Below are positions 23,845-34,696 of a DNA stretch of 64,000 nucleotides, one piece after another. A model generated the notes under the pieces. The model was given only the letters and a program-made list of their open reading frames with translations. It was not told where the DNA came from and did no database searches. The stretch spans positions 24,748,358 to 24,812,357 of the forward strand of contig CM034236.1 of assembly GCA_019916065.1 (NCBI GenBank). The letters run 5' to 3'. The stretch is from Vitellaria paradoxa. Lineage: Eukaryota > Streptophyta > Magnoliopsida > Ericales > Sapotaceae. The position numbers were made by a program, and so were the translations under genes. Numbering within the stretch: the stretch's first letter is position 1; each line of letters opens with the position of its first letter.

Positions 23845-24784
23845 CTAATTGAAAGATGGGGGATCCAAAAGATCCCAAGTTTCAATTTCGGCCACAAAGT
23901 TTTCTAAATACGGTTTGAGGTGATGTCCATTAACTTTGAAGAAGGTGTTGTTACGTGGGTTATGAACCTCACACACACCATGTTCGGAGATGGAAAGTAT
24001 AGTAAAAGGACCGTACCACCTTGATTGGAGCTTGCCTGGGAAGAGGTGCAAACGAGAGTTGTATAGCAAGACTTTTTGGCTTATATGAAAAGATTTTCTA
24101 GAGATGTGTTTGTCATGTAAATCTTTCATTCTTGCCTTGGCGATCTTTGCATTCTCAAAAGCATCATTACGTAATTCCTCAAGTTCATTCAATTGGAGCT
24201 TTCGTAAAACATCGGCATCATCCAAATTCTCATTGAAGTGCCTAATCGCCCAATAAGCTCTATGCTCCATTTCTACAGGTAAGTGACAAGCCTTACCAAA
24301 GACAAAGCGATAGGGAGACATGCGCAGAATAGTCTTATACGCTGTTCTATATGCCCATAATGCATCGATAAGACGTAGAGACCAATTTTTGCGTGTCGGG
24401 TTAACAGTTTTCTCTAAGATTCCCTTAATCTCCCTATTCGCCAATTCGACTTGGCCACTATTTTGAGGATGATACGTAGTACCTACTTTATGGGTCACAC
24501 CATAACTACGTAGCAATACACTGATAGGCCGATTACAAAAATGTTTGCCTTGGTCACTAATGATAGCTTGAGGCATCCTAAAACGCGAAAAAGATGTACT
24601 CCTTTAAGAATTTTATCACTACTCGATGGTCATTGGTACGAGTTGCTATGGCCTCCACCCATTGAGAAACATAATCAATGGCCACCAGTATGTACTCATA
24701 TCCAAAAGACGTAGGGAATGGTCCCATAAAGTCAATCCCCCCGCAATCAAAAATCTCCAAAATGATTATGGGGTTTTGCGGCAT
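23845..24784 (-). pseudogene. pol: Athila integrase (catalytic core and C-terminus)
   Basis: The catalytic core is split by a stop or frameshift near 24577. Visible landmarks are the first Asp in GIDFMGPFP (about 24745), the second Asp in [10 protein letters not shown] (about 24560), and the Glu in [12 protein letters not shown] (about 24450). The Athila signature AYRTAYKT...[17 protein letters not shown] follows, with a C-terminal [14 protein letters not shown]...RWYGPF segment. All three acidic residues are present, but the frame break disables the protein. The C-terminal frame ends at 23845. I see no chromodomain, as expected for Athila. Confidence 0.9.
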
Positions 24785-24814
24785 CTCATTACGCTTGGTT
24801 AGAGCTCCTAACCG

Positions 24815-25804
24815 TTAACATCTATCACACCGAAGGCAATAATCATGAACATCCCTAAACAATGAGGGCCAATAAAATCCACTTTGGAGGATCTTAGCGG
24901 CAGTTTTCTTTAAGGAGAAGTGACCTCCACATGCTAGAGAATGACAAAACTCAATGACCCTATGTACCTCACTCTCAGGAATGCAACGTCTCACAATCTG
25001 ATCAGGGCAATACTTGTAGAGATATGGTTCGTCCCAAAAGAAACTATGCACTTTTTGCAAAAATTTACCTTTATCGACTTTGGTCCAATGGAAGGGCATC
25101 TGTCCGATCACTAAGAAGTTTGCAATGTCCGCATACCAAGGAGGTTGGACCAGTGGGTTGGTGCTAACATGTATGAGGTGTTCATCAGGGAATTGCTCAT
25201 TGATTGGTAGGTCACTAGAGTTGGACACATGTTGGGGTAGTCTAGACAAATGGTTAGCTACCACATTTTCAACTCCTTTCTTATCCTTGATCTCCAAATC
25301 AAACTCTTGGAGAAGGAGTATCCACCTAATCAGACGAGGTTTGGCCTCTTGTTTTGAAAGGAGGTATTTCAAAGCCGCATGGTCCATGAACTCTGTGACA
25401 CGAAAACCTACCAAATATGACCTAAACTTATCAAGGGCAAACACTACTGCTAGAAGCTCTTTCTCAGTGGTGGTATAATTAATTTGAGCTTCATTTAGAG
25501 TCTTGCTAGCGTAGTAAATGACATAGGGTTTCCCCTCTTTTCTTTGCCCTAAAACTGCACCCACTGCAAAATCACTGGCATCACACATAAGCTCGAATGG
25601 TAGGGACCAATCTGGGCTTTGAATAATAGGAGCGGTGGTAAGCAACTGTTTAAGCCGGTCAAATGCCTCTTGGCATGATGTTGTCCATTCAAATGGAACA
25701 TCATTGGACAACAATGAGCAAAGAGGATGGGCGAGAGAGCTAAAGGATTGAATGAATCTCCGGTAGAAGCCAACATGTCCAAGGAATGATCTAACATCCT
25801 TCAC
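24815..25804 (-). pseudogene. pol: Athila RT connection, RNase H and integrase zinc finger
   Basis: A 329-codon minus-strand frame. It begins in the RT thumb ([13 protein letters not shown]), passes through RNase H with [18 protein letters not shown] and [18 protein letters not shown], and then the remnant of the TDHAALKYL motif, here MDHAALKYL. It ends in the integrase HHCC finger (CHSLACGGH...CLRCDRC). A stop follows the finger. The Thr-to-Met change fits an ACG-to-ATG transition. This is the longest open pol piece in the element. Confidence 0.9.
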
Positions 25805-25889
25805 ACATCGAGGGGTAGGTAAATTTTGAATGATATCTACTTTTGCTTTACCTACCTCTATCCCAAAATATGATACTATGTGCCCTAAA

Positions 25890-26427
25890 ACAATCCCCTA
25901 TTGTACCATAAAGTGGCACTTTTCCCAGTTGAGCACTAAATTGCTCTCCTCACATCGCACTAGCACCTTCTCAAGATTGATCAAGCACTCATCGAATGTG
26001 TCTCCATAGACGGAAAAATCATCCATAAATACCTCCAAGAATCTCTCGACCATATCACTAAAAATGCTCATTACACACCTTTGAAAAGTCGCAGGTGCGT
26101 TGCATAGACCAAATGGCATGTGTCTATATGCAAAAGTGCCAAAAGGGCATGTGAAGGTGGTCTTCTCTTGATCTTCTAGTGCGATCTCCACTTGATTGTA
26201 CCCAGAATACCATCTAGAAAACAATACAAAGATCTACCCGCTACTCACACAAGCACTTGGTCTAGGAAGGGAAGTGGAAAATGGTCTTTCCGGGTCACTG
26301 CGTTCAAACGCCTATAATTAATGCACATACGCCACCCAGTTTGGGTGCGTTGTGGCACTAACTCTCGTTTCTCATTTTCAACTACAGTGACACCAGATTT
26401 CTTAGGAACTACTTGAGTGGGACTCAC
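25890..26427 (-). pseudogene. pol: Athila reverse transcriptase palm and fingers
   Basis: Two frames cover the RT. The first (26245-26427) has VVPKKSG and WRMCINYRRLNAVTRKDHFPLPFLDQ. After a short break, the second (25898-26224) has SGYNQVEIA, TFTCPFGTFAYRHMPFGLCNAPATFQR and the active-site box VFMDDFSVYG (about 26020). FMDD in place of YVDD is normal for this lineage. Stops near 26244 and 25897 break the frame. Confidence 0.9.
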
Positions 26428-26909
26428 CCACTTTGAGTCTGAGATGGGTAAATGATACCCGTATCAAGCAACTTAAGCACCTCCCCTTTCACAACCTCTT
26501 TCATATTGGGGTTTAGCCTTCGTTGCATTTGCCTCACCGGCTTAGCATCATCTTCAAAGTATATATGATGAGAACATAGTAATGGGCTAATACCTCGAAA
26601 ATCTGCTATAGTCCACCCTAAAGCCTGACGATGGGCTTTCAACACTCCCAGCAACCTCTCTTTTTGTGCTCTTTCTAAACTTGCGGACACTACTACTGGA
26701 AATGTCTCTCCCTCTCCCAGAAATGCATACTTGAGTTCACTTGGTAATGGTTTCCTATAAGGACATGGAGGACATTCAATTGAGGGCTTAGGTTTTATCA
26801 TAGATGACTCTATAGGTTCAAACGTTGGTACCCAACCACTAACTGCCATAATCTCATCCCCAACACCTATAAACTCTCCAATATCCCTAAAATTTTCCCC
26901 ATCTAACAT
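26424..26909 (-). pseudogene. pol: Athila protease-RT linker
   Basis: This minus-strand frame of 161 codons bridges protease and RT. It includes LPSELKYAFLGEGETFPVVVS and GWTIADFRGISPLLCSHHI, the conserved segment just before Athila RT. A tail with LLDTGIIYPSQTQSG leads into the RT after a frame change. Confidence 0.85.
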
Positions 26910-26963
26910 TTCACAACTCTCACTCCTTGCTAAGGCACGCTTTAAGGGGTCCTCAAAGTAAGT

Positions 26964-27383
26964 CTACTCAAAATACTCCTCGCTCAAAGTATGGATCACG
27001 TCTACCTCCCTAATATCCTCACATTCTCCTATTTGCTTCCTTACCCTAAAAATATTCATTTCCATGGTCATATTTCCAAAAGAAAGTTTCATGACCCCAC
27101 TCCTACAATTGATCACAGCATTGGATGTAGCAAGGAAGGGTCTACCAAGGATGACCGGAATAGATTGGGTAGGGTTAAGAACTGGTTGGGTATCCAATAC
27201 GATAAAATCTACTGGGAAGTAGAACTTGTCTACTTGAACCAATACGTCCTCCACCACACCCCTGGGCATCATGACCGAACGGTCAGCTAACTGTAATGTC
27301 ACTCTGGTGGGTTTCAATTCACCTAGGCCTAGTTGCTGGTAAACAGCATAGGGCAAAAGGTTGACACTCGCACCTAGGTCAAG
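26964..27383 (-). pseudogene. pol: Athila aspartic protease, cut by the inner element
   Basis: The active-site motif DLGAS lies at 27366-27380 on the minus strand, just right of the frame's first Met, and is followed by NLLPYAVYQQLGLGE. The flap and C-terminal part follow (VQVDKFYFPVDFIVLD, then PVILGRPFLATSNAVINC), the usual layout of this retropepsin. The inner element is inserted nine bases upstream of the catalytic Asp codon, separating the motif from the rest of gag-pol at 34697. Confidence 0.88.
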
Positions 27384-27388
27384 TAAAG
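27384..27388. repeat. TSD of inner Athila element, left copy
   Basis: TAAAG; the right copy at 34692-34696 is TAGAG, one transition. Joining the flanks restores the protease reading frame through this site. Confidence 0.8.
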
Positions 27389-28899
27389 TGACCGACCCTA
27401 AATTGTGTTTCAGGTTCTACCTCTCAAGTGCAAGAGGGCAGTCGTAGTTTTAAAACTCGATGAGTACCGAGGTTGAATCCACAGGGAAGGCTTTGTTAAA
27501 AGCTCTAGACTTGTTCTCTTAGTTAGTAGGTGAACCTAAATTAATTTAAACTAATTTGTTTTAGCAACTCAAACTTTTGTTTTAGATTCTAAATGAAAGA
27601 AATTCAATTTAATTCTAAAATGCAAACAAAGCATCTACTCTAAATTTTAAAGTGAATAAATCAACTCATAAATTAAATTAAATAACAAACACGATACTAA
27701 AAAGGTTCTTGATCCAACTTTCAAGTCCGGGTAGTTCACTACTTTACCTTGGGATGTTTTTATTCAAAACTAGATTAGGGTTTAATTCGAAAAGTGTTAA
27801 GAATATTGTAATCAAAGGTCAGTACCAGTGATCTCAAGCGGATATAGTTAAAGACCTTTGTTTCCAAAAGTTTTTCAAACAAACGAAACTAGAAATGAAT
27901 TCGAAACCTATTTTTAACCTTATTCGAAAGTATGTAAATGGTTATATTCGAAAACCCATACCAGTGACTTCAAACGAGTGTGGTTAAAGATTTTCGGTTT
28001 CGAATGTTTTCGAAACAAGTTGAAAATAGATTTTAACACGGTAAATCCTTACGCATGAGCTCTCACAACCCATGCGAAGGGTCTACTAACACCCCAAGGT
28101 TTTTTGTGAACTACCCATTCTTGATTCGTTGAATCAAGAACTAGGGTTTTACGCTAAAACTACTTTAAACATCATAAAAATGATAAAAGAACATTCCATC
28201 ATGCGAAAAAGGAATCGAAACAAGCAAAACATTATATTCCAAAGTAAATCGAAATAAATCGAAGTAAATTGAAGTGCAACTTACAATGTAACTCGGATGT
28301 AAAAGAAAAGACGAACAAGTAATGCGAAGACAATGATGAAAACTCCAAAAACCTTCATAAATCCACACGTCCAAGCGTACAAATCACTCTAAAATTAATC
28401 AAAACCTAATCTAACTCTCAATCTAAAGTGTAGTAAACAAAGAGAGGCGTCCCCCTTCATGGCCGTGCAATGGGTCCTTATAAAGATGCAAGGAAACCCT
28501 AGAAGAGGAGTTTTCACGCGGCTATTGTAAATCACGGGTGGTCCCGACCGTCTGGAGAGGGGGTCGGGACCGTCTGAAGTTTTGTACTTTCTGTGGTCCT
28601 GACCGTCTAGGTGACGGTGGGGACCGTCTAGTTTCTCCTTCATTGCTTTCTTTCCTTCTCTTGGTTGGGTCTTTGGGTTAGTCTTTTCCATCGAAGATGA
28701 GGTTCGAACCATGAATTTTTCTTTGTCTTCTTGGCCCTCTCCATAGCTATAAACTTCGACATCCTTGCCCTTTTTCCTACAAATAAAACAATAAAAGTAT
28801 AAGTAACACAATAACACTAAAACTTCAACTTTACTTATTTTAATGCATGAATAAGTGTTGAGTTAGGGAGTTTGTAATTACACTTTTCAAGTATAATCA
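27389..28899 (-). mobile_element. 3' LTR of inner element (1511 bp)
   Basis: Plus-strand ends are TGACCGACCC and AAGTATAATCA. It holds a TATA-like site at 28478-28484 (minus) and the perfect dyad at 28540-28571. Confidence 0.92.
28540..28571. repeat. Inverted repeat GGTCCCGACC / GGTCGGGACC in LTR U3
   Basis: Perfect 10-bp arms (28540-28549 and 28562-28571) with a 12-base spacer, 55 bp upstream of the TATA-like site on the minus strand. The same dyad, more or less decayed, occurs at the same spacing in the other three LTRs of these two elements. Confidence 0.85.
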
Positions 28900-28913
28900 C
28901 ACCCCCCAACTTG
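28900..28913 (-). promoter_or_regulatory. Polypurine tract of inner element
   Basis: On the minus strand, TTGGGGGGTG directly precedes the 3' LTR, as in the outer element. Confidence 0.75.
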
Positions 28914-31187
28914 AACATTACTAGTCCCTTAGCAATGCTCTTTATTAAAATGAAATGCATGATGTTCTTTATTAAAATGCGATGCAACTACTATCCTATT
29001 TCTCTTTTCATTGGAAACACGGCTACACTTAGCTACGTGTAGCAAGCCCTTTAAACTCCTAGGTTCCCCCTAGTGGACGAGTAAGGTCTCGTGAGGGTTT
29101 GCAGTGAATCTACCCACAAAATTCTATGGCATGGTCTTAATGTGTCAAAGAGTGATCAAGATAAAGAAATGAATTAAGTTCAAGCTCAACAAGTTACAAA
29201 ATCCAAATATCATGTGTAATTTCCAAGTGCTAAGCATAAATGCATGGACTATCAAAGTAGAAAAAGCATGTATGCAAAATTGTTTCATTTATTCAACAAG
29301 GTCTCAAGAGCATAAATGGAACTAAGTTTTGACTTCAAAAGCTCACAGGATTCAACTGATAGAAAGAAGTTCACTCATCAAGGGTTCACACATTCCTATT
29401 AGCATAAAATGCTATCCTAGTTGCACATAACTCCATAATATATGAATGAATTAAAATGAAACTCAAAGTGGACAGCTCCTACCCATGTTTCAATGCATAT
29501 GTAAAATTCACATCACATAACCTACACAAGACCACTACATGCACAATACAAGAGTTACTTGCTTAGAATCCACTAGGTCTTTGTTTTGGTTGTAACTTGG
29601 CCAAGGGTAATGGTGAACAATGGAAGATATGGAAATCAAGGCACATGTCTTGGGATAAAGATGTTCAAGTGCACACAAGTCCAAAACTACCCATTTCCTT
29701 TCCAACCCCAAGAAGAACTACAACAAGAAGCTTATTCACTAACTTACAAACTACTCATGGGATATTCTCAATAATTATAATATAAAGCACAAGTCCCAAA
29801 ATTACATAAGCAAAAATGAATGACAGCCTTTTTTTTTTTCTTTTTTCTTTTTTTTTTCTTTTTCTTTTTTTTTCTCTTTTTTTTTGAAATAATGAAATAA
29901 ACATAAGCTGAATTCTCCACCCAATATTCCCTCTCAATATGCTCTCAAAAGTTTCCATTCCCAACCCCCACTCACATCACTAACATTGAGGCACTTTTCA
30001 CAACCCAAAACATGTGAGGGTAAGGCTTAAAGTTGTGTGATCAAGGTTAAGGGATAATATATGAGGTGGGAGCCAATATATATATATATATATATCACAC
30101 ACTTTATTAAAAGGCTTCAAGTTGGTTCCTAGGGCAATTTCATATCAAGGAAGGATAAGAAGGCCCAACAATAGCAAAGATAGCCTAGCATCATGTTCAA
30201 AGCTTGCAACAACTCATAATGTGCCAAGTGAAACTCATGCAAGTGTGTGTGATGCAATTAGTGCATTGAAAACCGAAGTGAAGAGCAAAAGAGCTGTGAT
30301 TATGTGCAACCCCTCAAGAAAAAGAAATAATAGGCTCAAAAGCTCACAATTAAGGGGTATAAGTCTCTACCTAGTCCAAAGATGTTCAAGTAACCAATAT
30401 CAAATAAAGTCTACTCCTAAGCACATAAACTTTTCACCATGATAGTCCAAAAATGCACAAAGTTATCACACACTCCACTTGAATTATGTTTCCTATTAAT
30501 ACTTAAACAAAACTCACTTATTACTCTCTCACTCAAATTCACCATTGACCAAACCAAAAGGGTTGACATGTAAGTATAAATGTGCTAAATTCATGTATTT
30601 AAGATAAAACAATGCTCAAAATTTGAAAATTTTGGCAATTCTAGCACAAAGTGTCATCATGCGAACTCTATCCCCCAACCTAAACTAAACATTGTGCTCA
30701 ATGTGAAAACTATGATGCATAAGTGGGTCTGTAGTGTGCAAAGTGAGCGTGATGATGAGCATGAAATAATAGCTACAAAAGGCACAGATAAGAACATAGC
30801 ACAAGTTAAACCAAGCATACACCCATTATTCAAGCCCCTTAAGGCATCACCCAAAACACCCCCCAACCTAGATTCTACAGCACTCCCAACAACAGTAATT
30901 ATATATAATGGAGTTCCAAAATTGAAAGTGCAAGATTAAATAAAAAGGAGAGGAAAGGTATTACCTCAAGAGCTTCCTTATTTGAAGAAAACAAAAGAAA
31001 CTATTCAATAGAAAAGGTTAGACATAAAATGAAATGAAAATAAGACAAGAAAAAAGGTTAGTACAAAAGAAGAAATAAAAATAAAATAAATGAAAATAAC
31101 AGAAGAGAATCAAATTAAAAAGAACTATGAAAATAAGAAAATGAAAAAGCTAATCTACTATGTACAAATGAAATGAAAACAAAAGTG
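28914..31187 (-). other. 3' non-coding region of inner element
   Basis: Collinear with 19147-20780 of the outer element up to about 30700. From there to 31187 it is A-rich and low in complexity. C6 tracts at about 30672 and 30861 repeat the extra polypurine-like tracts of the outer element. The T-rich run at 29827-29885 is simple sequence. No coding region is supported. Confidence 0.6.
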
Positions 31188-32069
31188 TTATCCAACACCC
31201 TCTCTATCCCATGCATCCACAAATGGTTTATGAAATAAAATGTTCTCTGCGGGCCCACGAAGCACTGAATATGGATGCTTTCTAGGTGTAAAACACACCG
31301 GGGAATGAAAGGCCAAGTGAGGTTCTTGAAACCTCAGATGTGGCCGAAGTGTAAGTGCAGGTGTGGACTTGGTTGGCTCAATTAGTCTCTTGATACCTAA
31401 GAAATCTATGGATGTGGAAATGGTGGGTTCAATAAGTCTTTCAATGCCCAAGAAATCTATAGGTGTGGAAATGGTGGGCTCTAATAATCTTTTGACACCT
31501 AAAAAGTCAATGTAAGCCTTCCCCGTGTCTACTACCTCTCCCCAATGATGGCCGATCTCATGGTAGTCACTCACAATTCCCATAATAAGACTTTTGGATG
31601 GGACTAAGTCAGGAGATGAGAGGTGTGCACCACTCTCAACCTCGGTTGTGTAGTGGAGTGAACTAGGGTCAACTGATCCAATGATATGTTTGTCGGGCCA
31701 TGTGGCATTCAAATGCTTAGTTGGAGTCAAATGACTCTCAAGAAGGCTTGGGGTGGTTGGCGTAGGTTGAGCATCAAGCTCGGTAGTAGGAAAGAATTGT
31801 ATGTCTCCCTGACTCTCCGTAGGTGGTAAAGGAACATCCTGAATGGAAGTGTCTAGAGGACTATGAGAAAGTTGGTCATTACAAATGTTATCCCCAATGT
31901 AGTTAGGGCAATTTTCCAATTTAGTGCCTATAATAGTGTCTAAGGTCGACGTCTCAGTCATGTTACCACTTAGATTGGTGCTCATAGCTTGTGTTATCTT
32001 AGAAAGTTGCTCTCTCAAGTCATCTAGGGCCTGGTTGCACTCGTTATTAAAGCTCAATTGCTGTTGCAT
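31188..32069 (-). pseudogene. gag: Inner element gag, C-terminal ORF with triple 17-residue repeat
   Basis: A 293-codon minus-strand frame. Its start (LRE QLSKITQAMST) aligns with the outer gag segment at 35091-35447 (IRG QVSKLTQAMST), so it is a gag continuation. From about codon 60 it no longer resembles gag and is rich in Pro, Thr and Ser. It then has three tandem 17-residue units starting IDFLGVKRL, IDFLGIERL and IDFLGIKRL (about 31365-31515), and a unique C-terminus. No zinc knuckle is present. It overlaps the upstream gag frame by 23 bases, with a frame change at a T7 run on the minus strand. I do not recognise the C-terminal half. Confidence 0.6.
31365..31515 (-). repeat. 51-bp tandem repeats coding for IDFLG units
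   Basis: Three consecutive 51-bp units in frame, each coding for IDFLG(I/V)(K/E)RL(I/L)EPT followed by a four-residue spacer. Differences between units are mostly conservative. Confidence 0.8.
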
Positions 32070-32868
32070 AAATTGATAAAAAAATGTCCTCTAATTGTGC
32101 ATCATTAGGTTCACAAGACCAATAATCTTGAGGTTCCTCATGCTGGCCCTCAGTGAGTGGAACAAGGTTGGGATAGGCACAATAATTAGACTCCATGCAT
32201 GTGCTACTTCTAAAGGATGGATCATGAAAATCAAGTGAGGTAAGAGTATATGAGGAAAGTTTGGTGTGGCTTTCAAGTGCATGAGATTCAAAACTAGGCT
32301 TAAGTCTTCCCTGTGGTCTGGTGTGTTCATAGAAAAATTCGAGGAATGACCATGCCTCACCTGGGGTAAGGTCAAGAAATTCCCTATCTAAGACTTTACC
32401 AAACGCTCGGTGTAAACTACTAGGTAGAGCATTATATAATATGGCTACAATGTCCCCTAGCTCTAATCCGTGACTTGGGAATGTTTCCAAAAGATTGTTA
32501 AATCTCTCCCAACTTTTATAAAATACTTCACCCTTTTTTCGAAAAAATTTTTTGATTTGAAGGCCATGGGTGAAAGTTTGATGAATAGGGAGGAAATGTT
32601 CAATAAAATCTTGATGAAATTGCTCCCAAGTACAAACCCATTCACTTACAGCATAACACTAGTCACCAGCCACACTTTGCAATGATAAAGGGAAAAACAT
32701 ACACCTAAGTCTCTCACTCTTTCTAGCATCATCACATAAACCACATGCTGCCTTAAACCTATCAAGGTGAAGACATGGGTTTTCCTCCTCATGCCCAAAG
32801 AATTGAGGAAGCATACTATAGGTGTCTAATGTAAAAGCATATCCAAACATGCCACCTAGATACTCCAT
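32047..32868 (-). pseudogene. gag: Inner element gag, N-terminal and capsid-like part
   Basis: One minus-strand frame with one internal stop near 32659. It contains capsid-like landmarks of plant gypsy gag: FFGHEEENPCLHLDRF, LRCMFFPLSLQSVAGD, a WEQFHQDFIEHFLP segment and SWERFNNLLETFPSHGLE. After that, the zinc-knuckle region present in the outer element is missing and is replaced by unrelated sequence (GRLKPSFESHALESH). Two candidate start codons (MEVGD) lie in a 35-bp duplication at 32881-32938. Loss of the knuckle would weaken RNA packaging unless supplied by another Gag. Confidence 0.7.
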
Positions 32869-32880
32869 CTATTCTCGGGT

Positions 32881-32938
32881 ATCACCAACTTCCATGTCTA
32901 AGAGCCATGTACAAGATCACCAACTTCCATGTCTAAGA
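32881..32938. repeat. 35-bp tandem duplication at the gag start
   Basis: ATCACCAACTTCCATGTC and its next five bases occur at 32881 and again at 32916. On the minus strand each copy holds an ATG followed by codons for EVGD. Confidence 0.85.
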
Positions 32939-33156
32939 TCAGAAAATAAAAATGAAAATAAAATGAGAAAGAGAAAAACTACACTAAAATGCAACCTAAG
33001 TTAACTAGCATGCAAACTAGGTTATATGATATGCAAATGAATATATAACAATGCAAAAGAAAGAAAACTACTAATAAAAAGATGGAGAAAAGAAAAATTC
33101 ACCCAATTTCTCAAGTGAACCCTCTTTTAACTCCCAAGTCTAGCACTTAGTTGCCC

Positions 33157-33174
33157 TCCCCGGCAACGGCGCCA
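33157..33174 (-). promoter_or_regulatory. Primer-binding site of inner element (tRNA-Asp type)
   Basis: On the minus strand TGGCGCCGTTGCCGGGGA, the usual Athila PBS, lies six bases after the 5' LTR. It has no mutation. Confidence 0.9.
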
Positions 33175-33180
33175 AAAACT

Positions 33181-34691
33181 TGACCGACCCTAAATTGTGT
33201 TTCGGGTTCTACCTCTCAAGTGCAAGAGGGTAGTCGTAGTTTTAAAACTCAGTGAGTACCGAGGTCGAATCCACAGGGAAGGCTTTGTTAAAAGCTCTAG
33301 ACTTGTTCTCTTAGTTAGTAGGTGAGCCTAAATTAATTTAAACTAATTTCTTTTAGCAACTCAAAATTTTGTTTTAGATTCTAAATGAAAGAAATTCAAT
33401 TTAATTCTAAAATGCAAACAAAGCATCTACTCTAAATTTTAAAGTGAATAAATCAAGTCATAAATTAAATTAAATAACAAGCACGATACTAAAAAGGTTC
33501 TTGATCCAACTTTCAAGTCCGGGTAGTTCATTACTTTACCTTGGGATGTTTTTATTCAAAACTAGATTAGGGTTTAATTCGAAAAGTGTTAAGAATATTG
33601 TAATCAAAGGTCAGTATCAGTGATCTCAGGCGAATATAGTTAAAGACCTTTGTTTCCAAAAGTTTTTCAAACAAACGAGACTAGAAATGAATTCGAAACC
33701 TATTTTTAACCTTATTCGAAAGTATGTAAATGGTTATATTCGAAAACCCATACCAGTGACTTCAAACGAGTGTGGTTAAAGATTTTTGGTTTCGAATGTT
33801 TTCGAAACAAGTTGAAAATAGATTTTAACACGGTAGATCCTTACGCATGAGCTCTCACAACCCATGCGAAGGGTCTACTAACACCCTAAGGTTTTTTGTG
33901 AACTACCCATTCTTGATTCGTTGAATCAAGAACTAGGGTTTTACGCTAAAACTACTTTAAACATCATAAAAACGATAAAAGAACATTCCATCATGCAAAA
34001 AAGGAATCGAAACAAGCAAAACATTATATTCCAAAGTAAATTGAAATAAATCAAAGTAAATCGAAGTGCAACTTACAATGTAACTCGGATGTAAAAGAAA
34101 AGATAAACAAGTAATGCGAAGACAATGATGAAAACTCCAAAAACCTTCATAAATCCACACGTCCAAGCATACAAATCACTCTAAAATTAATCAAAACCTA
34201 ATCTAACTCTCAATCTAAAGTGTAGTAAACAAAGAGAGGCATCTCCCTTCATGGCCATGCAATGGGTCCTTATAAAGATGCAAGGAAACCCTAGAAGAAG
34301 AGCTTTCACACGGCTATTGTAAATCACGGGTGGTTCTGACCGTCTGGAGAGGGGGTCGGGACCATCTGAAGTTTTGTACTTTCTGTGGTCCCGACCGTCT
34401 AGGTGACGGTGGGGACCGTCTAGTTTCTCCTTCATTGCTTTCTTTCCTTCTCTTGGTTGGGTTTTTGGGCTAGTCTTTTCCATCGAAGATGAGGTTCGAA
34501 CCATGACTTTTTCTTTGTCTTCTTGGCCCTCTCCATAGCTATAAACTTCAACATCCTTGCCCTTTTTCCTACAAATAAAACAATAAAAGTATAAGTAACA
34601 CAATAACACTAAAACTTCAACTTTACTTATTTTAATGCATGAATAAGTGTTGAGTTAGGGAGTTTGTGATTACACTTTTCAAGTGTAATCA
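33181..34691 (-). mobile_element. 5' LTR of inner element (1511 bp)
   Basis: Same length as its partner. Plus-strand ends are TGACCGACCC and AAGTGTAATCA. The dyad near 34332 has mutated arms, while the TATA-like site is intact. Confidence 0.92.
34270..34276 (-). promoter_or_regulatory. TATA-like box of inner 5' LTR
   Basis: TTTATAA on the minus strand, inside CTTTATAAGGACCC, a block conserved in all four LTRs of the two Athila elements (28478, 34270, 18697, 38070). It is the likely core promoter for the element RNA. Confidence 0.55.
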
Positions 34692-34696
34692 TAGAG

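Larger units (their letters stand above)
27389..34691 (-). mobile_element. Gag-only, non-autonomous Athila-type element (inner, 7303 bp)
   Basis: It has two LTRs of equal length (1511 bp; 27389-28899 and 33181-34691), an intact tRNA-Asp-type PBS (33157-33174) and a polypurine tract beside the 3' LTR. The 4.3-kb internal region holds only a modified gag and a non-coding 3' part. There is no protease, RT, RNase H, integrase or env-like ORF. The first ~320 bp of the LTRs differ at about 10 positions. Its LTR layout and 3' region match the outer element, so it could have used proteins of such a relative. It lies inside that relative's protease gene. Confidence 0.9.

Noticed and set aside
25080..25478. 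132-codon plus-strand ORF
   Set aside because: Antisense shadow of the Athila RNase H region on the minus strand.
28395..28817. 140-codon minus-strand ORF repeated at 34187-34609
   Set aside because: It lies wholly inside both LTR copies over the TATA and dyad region. It recurs because LTRs are duplicated, and its composition is not protein-like.
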